Source: Sediminicola sp037203765 (GTDB lineage: Bacteria > Bacteroidota > Bacteroidia > Flavobacteriales > Flavobacteriaceae). From it: DNA of 64,000 nt. This document shows positions 46,201-54,113 of this stretch, one piece after another (position 1 is the first letter of the stretch; each line of letters opens with the position of its first letter). The position numbers were made by a program, and so were the translations under genes. The notes under the pieces are model-generated. The model did no database searches, was not told the DNA's origin, and saw only the letters and a list, made by a program, of their open reading frames with translations. The DNA lies in assembly GCF_037203765.1 (NCBI RefSeq), contig NZ_JBBCAS010000004.1, positions 1 through 64,000 of the forward strand, given 5' to 3'.

Positions 46201-46433
46201 ACCCCACCTCCGGTAGAGCCCATATAATAGGTCATGGGCTGGTCCAGCACTCCTGTACTGGTAACACTTCTACCTCCCCTGAACGGTCCAATGTTTCGGA
46301 ACTTCAATTGGTGAAAATCCTTATCCACCAATACGGTTTCCGGTCCTGAATTTTTCTTTTTGCTGCGCTGTGGATATAAAAATAAAGGTGCCAAGAGGCA
46401 AGTAAACAAGAGTAAACGAACAATGCTCATCAT
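43275..46433 (-). CDS. Large secreted Asp-box (sortilin/VPS10-like) beta-propeller protein
   Basis: The 1052-residue product has a signal peptide (IVRLLLFTCLLAPLFLYPQ) and then about 700 residues with at least ten Asp-box repeats of the form S/T-x-D-x-G-x-T-W (KTLDDGITW, STDAGKTW, SKDGGTTW, TTDGGTTW, SDDGGKKW, SNNGGKSW, TKDGGKSW, TADYGATW, SLDAGANW). They indicate two seven- or ten-bladed beta propellers like VPS10/sortilin or BNR glycosidases. The C-terminal part (about 750-1052) has a beta domain and a long helical region. No catalytic residues can be named, so enzyme activity is uncertain. It is a single-gene unit. Confidence 0.88.
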   Translation of the reverse strand: MMSIVRLLLFTCLLAPLFLYPQRSKKKNSGPETVLVDKDFHQLKFRNIGPFRGGRSVTSTGVLDQPMTYYMGSTGGGVWKTLDDGITWKNISDGFFKTGTVGAIAVAESNSNIVIVGMGEHAARGVMTSMGNGVYKSTDAGKTWKHIGLEFTRHISDVVIDPNDSNIIFISAQGAQYGPSKERGVYRSKDGGTTWEKVLYVDDTTGASSLSMDMNNPMIMYASMWDHQRFPWTMVSGGKGSGLYKTTDGGTTWEQLKEGLPKVMGKSGISVSRANSDRVYAVLEAEGKQGGVYRSDDGGKKWKQTSKDRINIARSWYYMEIFADPQNEDWVYVLNAPVTKSIDGGVNFSPMATPHGDNHHLWIHPENHDIMINSNDGGANVSNNGGKSWSTQENQPTAQFYRVITDNLVPYNIYGGQQDNSSVSIVSRTTDNGIDWKDWHPASGCESAYLAFDPNNPDVIYGGCYQGIIDKFYKASQQSKSIKAYPELGLGVIPSEFKFRYNWNAPIIASPHDVNTIYHAGNVVFKTTDGGTTWDIISGDLTRNDKSKQGPGGGPFTNEGAGGENYNTIMYLVESPHEKGVLWAGSDDGLVHITKDGGKSWQNVSPAGLGEGIVNHIEVSPHNPAMAYVTVMKYKFMDLAPYVFKTADYGATWSKVVNGITDPHTFVRVVKEDPVKPGLLYAGTETGLYISLDAGANWQPFQLNLPVVAINDLAIHDNDLIVATAGRSFWILDDLSAIQNTGFNKESISLFKPKDTYLLFGGSSNEPMPGIGQNPKEGVTMDYYLPKAMDSLDLKLEVFKGDKLIRTYINKKPEDFKSWPGGPAKPEVLSSKKGYNRFTWDFRTGDLPVVDKVFSMGGNSGYRVGPGDYTLKLSSEGTVSETTVTIKANPNIEAGSGDYEEQQSMLAKIDQTINDMHEAVNQMRSAKSQIQTYKKLLDKNTNISGVQALVVLGDSLVDRIETWEENLIQPKQETFQDVINFNNKLSAQLLYLKGFMDEAYPKVTQGAKTRLTDLLGQWDAFKNEHDTIVVTEMKAYNDMYKSLEIPALIMGQ

Positions 46434-46586
46434 TTTGGTTTAGTTGGGTTATTTATATTTTAATCCCGACCCATCATCAAAGAATCGTTTCAATGTTGGT
46501 CGGTTCGCATAAATATAAAGAATCTTTTCGCAAGAATTTAAAAAAGAAATCCACCCCTGAGGTAAAATCTTCCAAAACTAAGATAC

Positions 46587-47666
46587 CTATCCCATCAGAT
46601 TTTCCAATATCACATCAACTATATGATCCAACTCTTTCTGGATTTCAGGATTGGTACAGTTCACCAGAATTGAAAAGACAACCCCCTGTTTTGGATATAC
46701 AAATAAATTGGAATACCCCCCTACCCCGTTGCCCACATGACCATAAAAAGGTCTTCCTTTATGATCTTGGCTTACTTGCCATCCCAACCCATAATAGGTA
46801 GGGTTCCCGTTTATCGTTTGGGAAGTTATAAATTGGCACCAAGTATTTTCATCCGTCACCTTTTTTTCGAGCTGGGCCTTCCCAAAAATGGCAATATCCT
46901 CGGAGGTGGAAAGGAATCCGCCTCCTGCAAGTTTATACCAATTATTGACCGGAATAGCCTTTCTAAAGCCAATTCTGTTCTTGGAATAAAAGGTCGCTGC
47001 CCTGGGATAGCTCTTATTGGCATCTTCGGCTGTGGTGTGCCCCATTTTCAAAGGCTTTAATACTTTTTCCCTTACATACACATCAAAAGGCACTCCGCTG
47101 GCCTCCTGCATGGCAAGAGAGACCAGGACCCAATCAAAACTATTGTAGTGATAGCTGGTTCCCGGTTCGAAGAGCAGGTCTGAGTCCTTGAATATTTCTA
47201 TGCTGTCCTTAATGGAATAAGGCTTGTTCAATCCGTGCTCCTTTCCCTGATAACCCCTGATTCCAGCGGTGTGACCTGCCAATTGCCTTAAGGTAAAATC
47301 GTATTGTTTTTTCGGGTAGTAGGGGACATAATCATAAAAAGAGGCATCCAGATCTACCAGGCCTTCCTCTACCATTTGTGCCAGGGCCACAGCGGCTATA
47401 GGCTTGGAAACACTGGCTACCCGAAACATCGTATGCCGAGGGTCTATTCTCCTTTTGGTTTCCAGATCCGCATGGCCATACCCTTTTTGCAGAACAGTAT
47501 CCCCATCTTTTATTACGGTAACTGCCAGGCCAGGAATCTTCCTATCACGGATAAGTTCTTGAAACAAAAGATCTGCTTGCACCAAATCTTTGGCAACAAT
47601 ACCCGCACCAAATAACCTTTGGGAAACGAAAAAATCCTTGAGATATGTAAAAAGAGGAATTTTCAT
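46587..47666 (-). CDS. Serine hydrolase of the beta-lactamase/class C family
   Basis: This 359-residue protein has the penicillin-recognising fold: SVSK with nucleophile Ser85 and Lys88 (FRVASVSKP), a Tyr-Asn-Ser block at 174-176 (YHYNSFDW) in place of YxN, and HVG near residue 320 (YGHVGNGVGGYSN) in place of KTG. That set fits esterases and D-Ala peptidases rather than a true beta-lactamase. It has no signal peptide at the start used; a different start cannot be supported. Substrate unknown. Confidence 0.85.
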   Translation of the reverse strand: MKIPLFTYLKDFFVSQRLFGAGIVAKDLVQADLLFQELIRDRKIPGLAVTVIKDGDTVLQKGYGHADLETKRRIDPRHTMFRVASVSKPIAAVALAQMVEEGLVDLDASFYDYVPYYPKKQYDFTLRQLAGHTAGIRGYQGKEHGLNKPYSIKDSIEIFKDSDLLFEPGTSYHYNSFDWVLVSLAMQEASGVPFDVYVREKVLKPLKMGHTTAEDANKSYPRAATFYSKNRIGFRKAIPVNNWYKLAGGGFLSTSEDIAIFGKAQLEKKVTDENTWCQFITSQTINGNPTYYGLGWQVSQDHKGRPFYGHVGNGVGGYSNLFVYPKQGVVFSILVNCTNPEIQKELDHIVDVILENLMG

Positions 47667-47760
47667 ATACGGTAAAATATAAGGTTAAGTATTCCATCAC
47701 AAGCTGATCCAACTGCGCTGAGGCCAACACCCTTGGTAAAATACCTACAAAACAGAACCA

Positions 47761-48546
47761 CTAATCCCGAAAAATGAGTCGGCCTTTATAAATTTCTTCT
47801 ACCTCTACTACGGAAGGACGTTGGTAACTAATGACATCACCAGTACCCCTTAAGGTCCCTTTTAATGATTGCGTAGGGTACAAGAGCATATCATTGGTTC
47901 CCCTGTGGTTCAAGGTAATATTTTCCACTATCAAATTATTGGCCTCCAAGCGGGAATCGCCTGCAGCGAACACAATGTTGAAATTTACCGTATTCCCTTG
48001 TAGTTTAAAATAGGATATCCCATTGGAAACAATCCGTACCGTTTCGGAATTTAATTGCAGGTCAAATGAGCCGCTAGTATTTTCAGCATCGGGCACATTA
48101 AAAGACTCTGATAGTAAGGTCAGGTTCTGATAACCTAGCACCCCGTCACTGGATATTGGGAACCCTGTACTGCTTCTGATCTCCACAATATCCGGAGCGG
48201 TTACATAGATCTTGGTGAGGTTGTATTTACGGGTAAAATTACAATTGTTATCGTCCCGTAATAACAATCTACCTTCCACAACCTCTGCGGTAACCTCATT
48301 ACGCAAAAATTCCCCAGTCTCTATTTCCACCTTCGTGTCATCCCCTTGTTTCAAGATCAATTCCACATTGTCGTAGACCGTAATCTTGTTGAAGGCGGAA
48401 ACCTCAACCTCCTCCACGACCAACCTCCCTGCATTTTGGAAACAATCGGAGGCATTTTCACTGTTGCAGGAAATTAGGAGTACCATCCACAAAAAGGATA
48501 ATACCTTGAAAGTCCTGAACCATATTTTAGCACGGTGCATCATCAA
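47761..48546 (-). CDS. GIN-domain (DUF2807) lipoprotein
   Basis: The 261-residue product has a lipoprotein signal peptide ending in LLISC (lipidated Cys near residue 27) and then a right-handed beta-helix-like domain of the GIN/DUF2807 family, seen as regularly spaced short hydrophobic strands with VEIRSSTGFPI and LEANNLIVENITLNHRGTNDMLLYPTQSLKGTLRGTGDVISYQ. Such proteins are common surface or periplasmic lipoproteins of Bacteroidota with no proven function. It follows the PagL-like gene by 36 bases and is likely co-transcribed. Confidence 0.85.
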   Translation of the reverse strand: MMMHRAKIWFRTFKVLSFLWMVLLISCNSENASDCFQNAGRLVVEEVEVSAFNKITVYDNVELILKQGDDTKVEIETGEFLRNEVTAEVVEGRLLLRDDNNCNFTRKYNLTKIYVTAPDIVEIRSSTGFPISSDGVLGYQNLTLLSESFNVPDAENTSGSFDLQLNSETVRIVSNGISYFKLQGNTVNFNIVFAAGDSRLEANNLIVENITLNHRGTNDMLLYPTQSLKGTLRGTGDVISYQRPSVVEVEEIYKGRLIFRD

Positions 48547-48582
48547 TCTTATTATATTTCTATTTCTTATGATAGGCTTTCA

Positions 48583-49683
48583 TTATAACCTTATCCCAAT
48601 TCCAAATTCAACTGCCTCCGCCTTTGCCCCATGGGATTTTAGGGTAATGGCCGCGAATAAATTATCCCCAAAATAGCGTTTCAGCCCAATTCTGTTATAG
48701 ACCCTGCCTTCAAAATCGAAGGGGTAATACACATAATAGCCCAATTGGGAAATGACCGACATGCGGTTAATGAACAACTCGTGACCAACAAAAACCCCTA
48801 CCCTTTTGTAATCATCATCTGCTGCAACATCCAATTCCGGAAAGGCAATGGCCTGGAACCTGATCAATTCCTTTAAAAATTTAGAAAAAAATACTTCCCC
48901 TCCCAACTGGAGAGCGCTTTTTCTTCCCAATCTTTTGTCGGCATAGGCCGAAAGAATATAAAATGGATACTGTCCGGAATTGACAACATCGCTTTCATTG
49001 ATCCCCGTCCTAAAGGCGAAATTGTAACGAATGGGTTCCGTGACCTTTTCCCGCTCACCAGCAGGGATGTACTCTATGATTTCCCCTCCATCCAAATCAT
49101 ATACCAGTCCGGCATTAAAGGCCATAGTATTGGTAGAGGTGTTGGGGGCCCTAAAATTGGCGTTCGAATAATGTATCAGGGATAGGCCCGCTTTAAACCC
49201 CAGTCCTCTGATGATATTTTCCTTATGGTAGTTCAACATCAAATAGGTGGAACTTAAAAAATCGGACCCATAGGCGTTGTTTCTAAAGTTTTCGGCCTTT
49301 TCATAGGGATCGGTATTGTAGGCAATTCCCTGCCCTATTCTAAATTGTAGGTTTCTCTGCAATAAATAAAAGTTATAATGGGCGTACAATCCGTAATTCT
49401 CTCCAAGAGTCCCATTGTTCATATCCTGGTAGATGAAGGAATAGCCCACATCCGGATAGTTGTACTCCGCCTCCCATTTCTCATGACCATAGGTCTTCCT
49501 GTTCACCCCAAGGATCAGACCTCCAGGGTGGTCAGTTATCAAATGGGAGATATCCGGATTGTGCAAAATAACGGACCCATAAAACTGATTGGCATCCACT
49601 GTATATTTCTCTGGAGTGGCATCCGTCTGTGAAAAGCCTAGGGCACCTACAAAAATGAAGGCGATAGATAAGATTCTAGTCAT
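48583..49683 (-). CDS. PagL-like acyloxyacyl hydrolase family outer membrane protein
   Basis: From the Met at 49683 this 366-residue protein starts with a signal peptide (MTRILSIAFIFVGALGFSQ). The mature part is an outer-membrane beta barrel, and the segment LSLIHYSNANFRAPNTSTN (about residue 170) contains the His-x-Ser-Asn pattern of the PagL/lipid A deacylase catalytic His-Ser pair. It is larger than Pseudomonas PagL (about 150 residues), as is usual in Flavobacteriaceae, where the family may act on lipid A. An upstream Met eight codons earlier is less likely. Confidence 0.8.
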   Translation of the reverse strand: MTRILSIAFIFVGALGFSQTDATPEKYTVDANQFYGSVILHNPDISHLITDHPGGLILGVNRKTYGHEKWEAEYNYPDVGYSFIYQDMNNGTLGENYGLYAHYNFYLLQRNLQFRIGQGIAYNTDPYEKAENFRNNAYGSDFLSSTYLMLNYHKENIIRGLGFKAGLSLIHYSNANFRAPNTSTNTMAFNAGLVYDLDGGEIIEYIPAGEREKVTEPIRYNFAFRTGINESDVVNSGQYPFYILSAYADKRLGRKSALQLGGEVFFSKFLKELIRFQAIAFPELDVAADDDYKRVGVFVGHELFINRMSVISQLGYYVYYPFDFEGRVYNRIGLKRYFGDNLFAAITLKSHGAKAEAVEFGIGIRL

Positions 49684-49799
49684 GGGGCGTAAAAATAGGA
49701 AATACATTTAAGTCGGTATGCTCTGAAAAAGCCAATTGTTATAAATACAATCGACTTTAACACTACCTACGGCGTATGGTTTCGAAAAAGTAGAACTCT

Positions 49800-50753
49800 T
49801 TAGAATACTCCTTGCGCTATTGCCTTGATATTATCCGATTTTCCCATGGAATAGTAATGCAGTACGGGCACTCCTGCCGCTTTGAGCTCGTTCGACTGTT
49901 GTATGGCCCATTCTATCCCGATTTGTCTTACCGCAGCATTGTTTTTACAATCATCCACGGCATCAATCAAATCTTGAGGGATATCGATCCTAAATACCTG
50001 TGGCAATAATTGTAGGTGCCTTTTTACGGCAATGGGCTTAATCCCGGGAATAATAGGTACATTGATACCTATGGCCTTGGCGGCGTCCACAAATTCAAAG
50101 TATTTCTGGTTGTCAAAAAACATCTGGGTCACCACATAGTCTGCACCGGCATCCACTTTTTCCTTCAACCTTTTCAGATCCGATTGCAATGAAGGGGCTT
50201 CCAGGTGTTTTTCTGGGTATCCGGCCACACCAATACAGAAATCGGCACATTCATCGGTCTCGATTACTTCGTGCAAGTATTTTCCTTGGTTCAGATTTTG
50301 GATCTGTTTTACCAATCCAAGGGCATAGGCATGACCTCCATGAACTGGGTTAAAATATTTCTCCTCCTTCATGGCATCACCCCTGAGGGCCATCACATTT
50401 TGGATGCCCAGATAATGGCAATCAACCAAAAGGTATTCCGTTTCTTCCTTGGTAAATCCTCCACAGAGCACATGGGGAACCGTATCCACATCGTATTTGT
50501 GTTTAATGGAAGCACAGATCCCTACCGTTCCCGGACGCATGCGGGTCAGTTTTTTGTCCAATAGGCCGGCCCTATCTATATAGACATATTCTTCGCGGGA
50601 CGTGGTCACATCAATAAAGGGCGGTTTAAATTCCATCAAAGGGTCTATGTTGTCGTAGAGCTCCTGAATGTTCTTGCCCTTTACGGGAGGTATGATCTCA
50701 AAGGAGAACAATGTTTTCCCTTTGGCGCTTTGTATGTGGTCTGTTACTTTCAT
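49800..50753 (-). CDS. metF: 5,10-methylenetetrahydrofolate reductase
   Basis: MetF reduces methylene-THF to methyl-THF, the methyl donor for MetH. The 317-residue TIM-barrel flavoprotein has FSFEIIPPVKGKNIQEL (about 17-33) with the catalytic Glu, and the FAD/folate blocks GIQNVMALRGD (about 115) and GADYVVTQMFFD (about 205). It follows metH2 by 205 bases, with a REP-like element in the gap, and is probably in the same SAM-controlled transcript or is influenced by it. Confidence 0.95.
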   Translation of the reverse strand: MKVTDHIQSAKGKTLFSFEIIPPVKGKNIQELYDNIDPLMEFKPPFIDVTTSREEYVYIDRAGLLDKKLTRMRPGTVGICASIKHKYDVDTVPHVLCGGFTKEETEYLLVDCHYLGIQNVMALRGDAMKEEKYFNPVHGGHAYALGLVKQIQNLNQGKYLHEVIETDECADFCIGVAGYPEKHLEAPSLQSDLKRLKEKVDAGADYVVTQMFFDNQKYFEFVDAAKAIGINVPIIPGIKPIAVKRHLQLLPQVFRIDIPQDLIDAVDDCKNNAAVRQIGIEWAIQQSNELKAAGVPVLHYYSMGKSDNIKAIAQGVF

Positions 50754-50825
50754 CTTCTTTTCCCTGCCGTTACGTTCCTACTTTACGGCTTCTTCAGGTA
50801 TTTTTCCTTGTTACTAATTCTCTTT

Positions 50826-50932
50826 GGGCGTTTTAACGCGCTATCCGCTTTATATTTTTATGTCATACTACGTTCTTCGTTTCCATATCCTGGGAGCTGC
50901 CATAAAAAGGATATCGCTCCTATCCCTAACGC
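50826..50932. repeat. REP-like interspersed palindromic element
   Basis: This stretch between metH2 and metF is bounded by GCGTT and AACGC and has an inner near-palindrome (ATATTTTTATG at 50853-50863 with CATAAAAAGGATAT at 50901-50914). Blocks such as CTATCCGCT, CGTTCTTCGTTTCC and CGCTCCTATCCCTAACGC recur, from memory, in extragenic elements of many Flavobacteriaceae genomes. It has no ORF. It could fold as a long hairpin between the two genes and so affect metF expression. Confidence 0.6.
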
Positions 50933-50958
50933 ATAATTGTAGCTGACCAATGGCTTTG

Positions 50959-53718
50959 TCAATCATCGGCAATATTTGGGGCCAACCATTTTTCGGCCAT
51001 CTCTTCTGAGATTCCCTTGCGCCTGGCAAAATCGTACACTTGATCATCCTTTATTTTCCCAACCCCAAAATACCGTGCTTTCGGATGGGCAAAATAGTAG
51101 CCACTGACACTGGCTGCGGGCCACATGGCCAAACTATCGGTAAGTTTTACGCCAATGCGCTCCTTTACCCGCAACAGTTCCCATAAGGTCAGTTTTTCCA
51201 AATGGTCCGGACAGGCAGGATATCCCGGTGCCGGACGTATTCCTTTATAGGCCTCTGATATAAGTTCCTCATTGGTCAGGGTCTCATCCGGGGCATAGCC
51301 CCAGTGTTCTGCCCTGACCTGTTTGTGCAGATATTCCGCGAAAGCTTCTGCCAAACGGTCTGCCAAAGCTTTGATCATGATGGAATTGTAATCGTCCAGA
51401 TCCTTTTCATAGGAAGCAGCCAATTCGGCAGTTCCAAAACCTGTAGAAACACAGAACAAGCCCAAATGATCTTGGATCCCAGTTTCCTTTGGGGCAATAT
51501 AATCCGCGAGGGCAAAATTTGGCTTGCCCTCATATTTTTTTAGCTGTTGGCGAAGAGTCCTGAAAACAAACTTCTTGTCTTCCTGATGTTTCTTGGCATG
51601 GTGGTCTTGGGGCACGGTCACCTCAATATCATCATCATCAATGGTGTTCGCAGGAAACAGCCCAAACACCGCCTTGGCGGTGAGCAATTTCTCCTCAAAG
51701 ATCTTTTCCAAAAGTTCTTGGGCGTCATTGAACAGATCCGTCGCTTCTTTTCCCACCACCTTGTCGGTAAGGATCTCCGGAAATTTGCCGTGCAGCTCCC
51801 AGCTTCTAAAAAATGGGGTCCAATCGATAAAATCCTTTAATTTTCGTAATTCCAAATCCTGAATAACCTGTATCCCCAGTTCTTTGGGGGTTACAATATC
51901 CTTTGGGTCCCAATCGATCTTATATTTGTTCCTTCTTGCTTCGGTCAAGGGCAGATACTCTTTTCTTTTACCGCGTTTTGCAAATTGCTGCCTAAATTCC
52001 TCATAATCAGTTTTTATAGCATCCCTATACGATTTTGAGGTCTCTTTTTGCAACAGGTCCCCAACAACGGTAACCGCCCTTGAGGCATCATTGACATGGA
52101 CCACGGCATTCCTGTACTGTGGGTCTATCTTAACCGCAGTATGGGCCTTGCTTGTTGTTGCGCCCCCGATCAGGAGGGGAACGGAAAAATTCTGGCGCTC
52201 CATTTCCTTGGCCAAAAAAACCATCTCATCCAAGGACGGAGTGATCAATCCACTGAGGCCAATAATGTCTACCTGGTGTTCCTTGGCGGCATTGATGATC
52301 TTTTCCGGGGGAACCATCACCCCAAGGTCCACAATCTCATAATTGTTACAGGCCAGAACCACACTTACGATGTTCTTTCCGATATCGTGCACATCGCCCT
52401 TTACGGTGGCCATCAATATTTTTCCTGCCGAGGAACTGCTCCCTTCAGGCAAAGGATTCTTCAATTTTTCCTCTTCTATGTAGGGCAGCAGATAGGCCAC
52501 GGCCTTTTTCATGACTCTGGCAGATTTCACCACTTGGGGCAAAAACATTTTACCGCTGCCAAAAAGGTCGCCAACCACATTCATCCCGGTCATCAGATGG
52601 CCTTCGATCACTTTGATGGGTTTGTCCACACTCTGCCTGGCTTCTTCCACATCCTCCAAGATGTATTGGTCTATTCCCTTCACCAAGGCCCTCGTAATCC
52701 TGTTCTGTAGGCCTTCCGTTCTCCAGGTAAGGTCCACCTTACTTTCTTTGGCCGTTCCCACAACGGTTTCTGCAAAATCCAGCAATCGTTCCGTAGCATC
52801 GTCCCTTCTGTTCAAGATCACATCTTCTACGCGCTCCAGTAGATCTTTGGGAATATCATCGTAAACCTCCAACATGGTAGGATTTACAATTCCGATATTC
52901 ATCCCTGCCTTGATGGCATGGTAAAGAAATACAGAATGCATGGCCTCCCTCACCGGGTTGTTGCCCCTAAAGGAGAAGGACACATTGCTTACTCCCCCAC
53001 TGACACTACAATGTGGAAGGTTCTTTTTTACCCAAGCCGTAGCCTCAATAAAATCGATTGCATTGCGCTTATGTTCATCCATTCCTGTGGCAACGGGAAA
53101 TACGTTGAGATCAAAAATGATATTCTCGGGGGAGAATTTCACCTTGTTCACCAAGATATCATAGGAACGCTTGCATATTTCAAGCCTCCGCTCATAATTA
53201 TCTGCCTGTCCTACCTCATCAAAGGCCATGACGATGACCGCGGCCCCATATCTTTTGACCAATTTGGCATGGCGGATAAATTCTTCCTCCCCTTCCTTTA
53301 GACTGATTGAATTCACCACACATTTCCCCTGGACCACTTGGAGTCCGGCCTCTATAATTTCCCATTTGGAACTATCTATCATGATAGGTACTCGGGAAAT
53401 ATCAGGTTCTGCCACAATTAGGTTCAAGAATTTCACCATGGCTTCTTTGCCATCTATGAGTCCGTCATCCATATTCACATCGATGATCTGTGCACCTCCT
53501 TCCACTTGTTCGCGTGCTATATCCAGGGCCTCCTCAAATTTCTCCTCTTTGATCAGGCGAAGGAATTTTTTGGACCCTGCCACATTGGTACGCTCCCCCA
53601 CATTCACGAAATTACTCTCCGGAGTGATGACCAAGGGTTCAAGACCCGATAATTTTAAGTACCTCACGGTTGATAGTTGTTTGTTAATTGTTGCTTGAAA
53701 AGTTTCATCTTCTTTCAA
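50959..53718 (-). CDS. metH: Methionine synthase, folate/B12/SAM-binding part (split MetH)
   Basis: This 919-residue protein holds the pterin-binding domain (about 20-310, NVGERTNVAGSKKFLRLI, MIDSSKWEIIEAGL), the B12 cap and B12-binding domains (about 360-590, with the cobalt-ligand motif DVHDIGKNI), and the activation domain (about 620-910, RPAPGYPACPDH). The homocysteine-binding domain is a separate gene (54114-55121), the normal split in Flavobacteriaceae. The first 17 residues (MKEDETFQATINKQLST) are encoded by the flank of the inserted IVP element; the ancestral start may be the GTG at residue 18 (53667). Confidence 0.96.
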   Translation of the reverse strand: MKEDETFQATINKQLSTVRYLKLSGLEPLVITPESNFVNVGERTNVAGSKKFLRLIKEEKFEEALDIAREQVEGGAQIIDVNMDDGLIDGKEAMVKFLNLIVAEPDISRVPIMIDSSKWEIIEAGLQVVQGKCVVNSISLKEGEEEFIRHAKLVKRYGAAVIVMAFDEVGQADNYERRLEICKRSYDILVNKVKFSPENIIFDLNVFPVATGMDEHKRNAIDFIEATAWVKKNLPHCSVSGGVSNVSFSFRGNNPVREAMHSVFLYHAIKAGMNIGIVNPTMLEVYDDIPKDLLERVEDVILNRRDDATERLLDFAETVVGTAKESKVDLTWRTEGLQNRITRALVKGIDQYILEDVEEARQSVDKPIKVIEGHLMTGMNVVGDLFGSGKMFLPQVVKSARVMKKAVAYLLPYIEEEKLKNPLPEGSSSSAGKILMATVKGDVHDIGKNIVSVVLACNNYEIVDLGVMVPPEKIINAAKEHQVDIIGLSGLITPSLDEMVFLAKEMERQNFSVPLLIGGATTSKAHTAVKIDPQYRNAVVHVNDASRAVTVVGDLLQKETSKSYRDAIKTDYEEFRQQFAKRGKRKEYLPLTEARRNKYKIDWDPKDIVTPKELGIQVIQDLELRKLKDFIDWTPFFRSWELHGKFPEILTDKVVGKEATDLFNDAQELLEKIFEEKLLTAKAVFGLFPANTIDDDDIEVTVPQDHHAKKHQEDKKFVFRTLRQQLKKYEGKPNFALADYIAPKETGIQDHLGLFCVSTGFGTAELAASYEKDLDDYNSIMIKALADRLAEAFAEYLHKQVRAEHWGYAPDETLTNEELISEAYKGIRPAPGYPACPDHLEKLTLWELLRVKERIGVKLTDSLAMWPAASVSGYYFAHPKARYFGVGKIKDDQVYDFARRKGISEEMAEKWLAPNIADD

Positions 53719-54097
53719 TTATCTATTTTTAAAATAATTGATAAATCCGTTCAATAATTTCTTGTTTGTTTCAATTTGCGTTAAAATTGAAGCAGTTCCT
53801 TCTTCATCCATATATTCTTGATCCAAAGCCAAATATATTTGTGTTTCCAATTCATACAAAGATCCACGGGAAATATGTAAAAAATGAACGGTGTCTGCAG
53901 AGGTTTTTCTTCCACATCCCTCCGCAATATTGGAAGGTATAGAAACTGCACTTCTTCTCATTTGAGCCGTTAAACCATACACCTCCATTTGAGGAAATGA
54001 GCTGGTAATTTGATAAAGGGTTTTTACCAATTTCCTTGACTCCTTCCAAACCTCTAATTCTATATATTCCATAACCTTCAACTATAAACTATCAACC
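53668..54097. mobile_element. IVP-type element bounded by inverted repeats
   Basis: An 11-bp perfect inverted repeat (53668-53678 and 54087-54097, core GGTTGATAGTT) encloses a gene for a four-helix-bundle protein. The outer right flank contains several 7-bp units of the form TAGTTGA/TGGTTGA/TAGTTTA directly before the gene. The element sits between the two halves of metH, in the operon's orientation. Its layout matches intervening sequences known from 23S rRNA genes, whose ends pair into a stem. No transposase is present. Confidence 0.6.
53719..54081 (-). CDS. Four-helix-bundle protein (23S rRNA IVP family)
   Basis: This 120-residue all-helical protein belongs to the S23/IVP family: YIELEVWKESRKLVKTLYQITSSFP, LTAQMRRSAVSIPSNIAEGCGRKT (the most conserved block), FLHISRGSLYELETQIYLALD. 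Members occur inside 23S rRNA intervening sequences and widely in Bacteroidota genomes, form pentamers, and have no established function. Here it interrupts the metH operon, ending immediately before the metH2 start. A start at the Met at 54072 (MEYIELEVW) is more typical of the family. Confidence 0.9.
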   Translation of the reverse strand: MKVMEYIELEVWKESRKLVKTLYQITSSFPQMEVYGLTAQMRRSAVSIPSNIAEGCGRKTSADTVHFLHISRGSLYELETQIYLALDQEYMDEEGTASILTQIETNKKLLNGFINYFKNR

Positions 54098-54113
54098 ATC
54101 AACTATAAACCAA

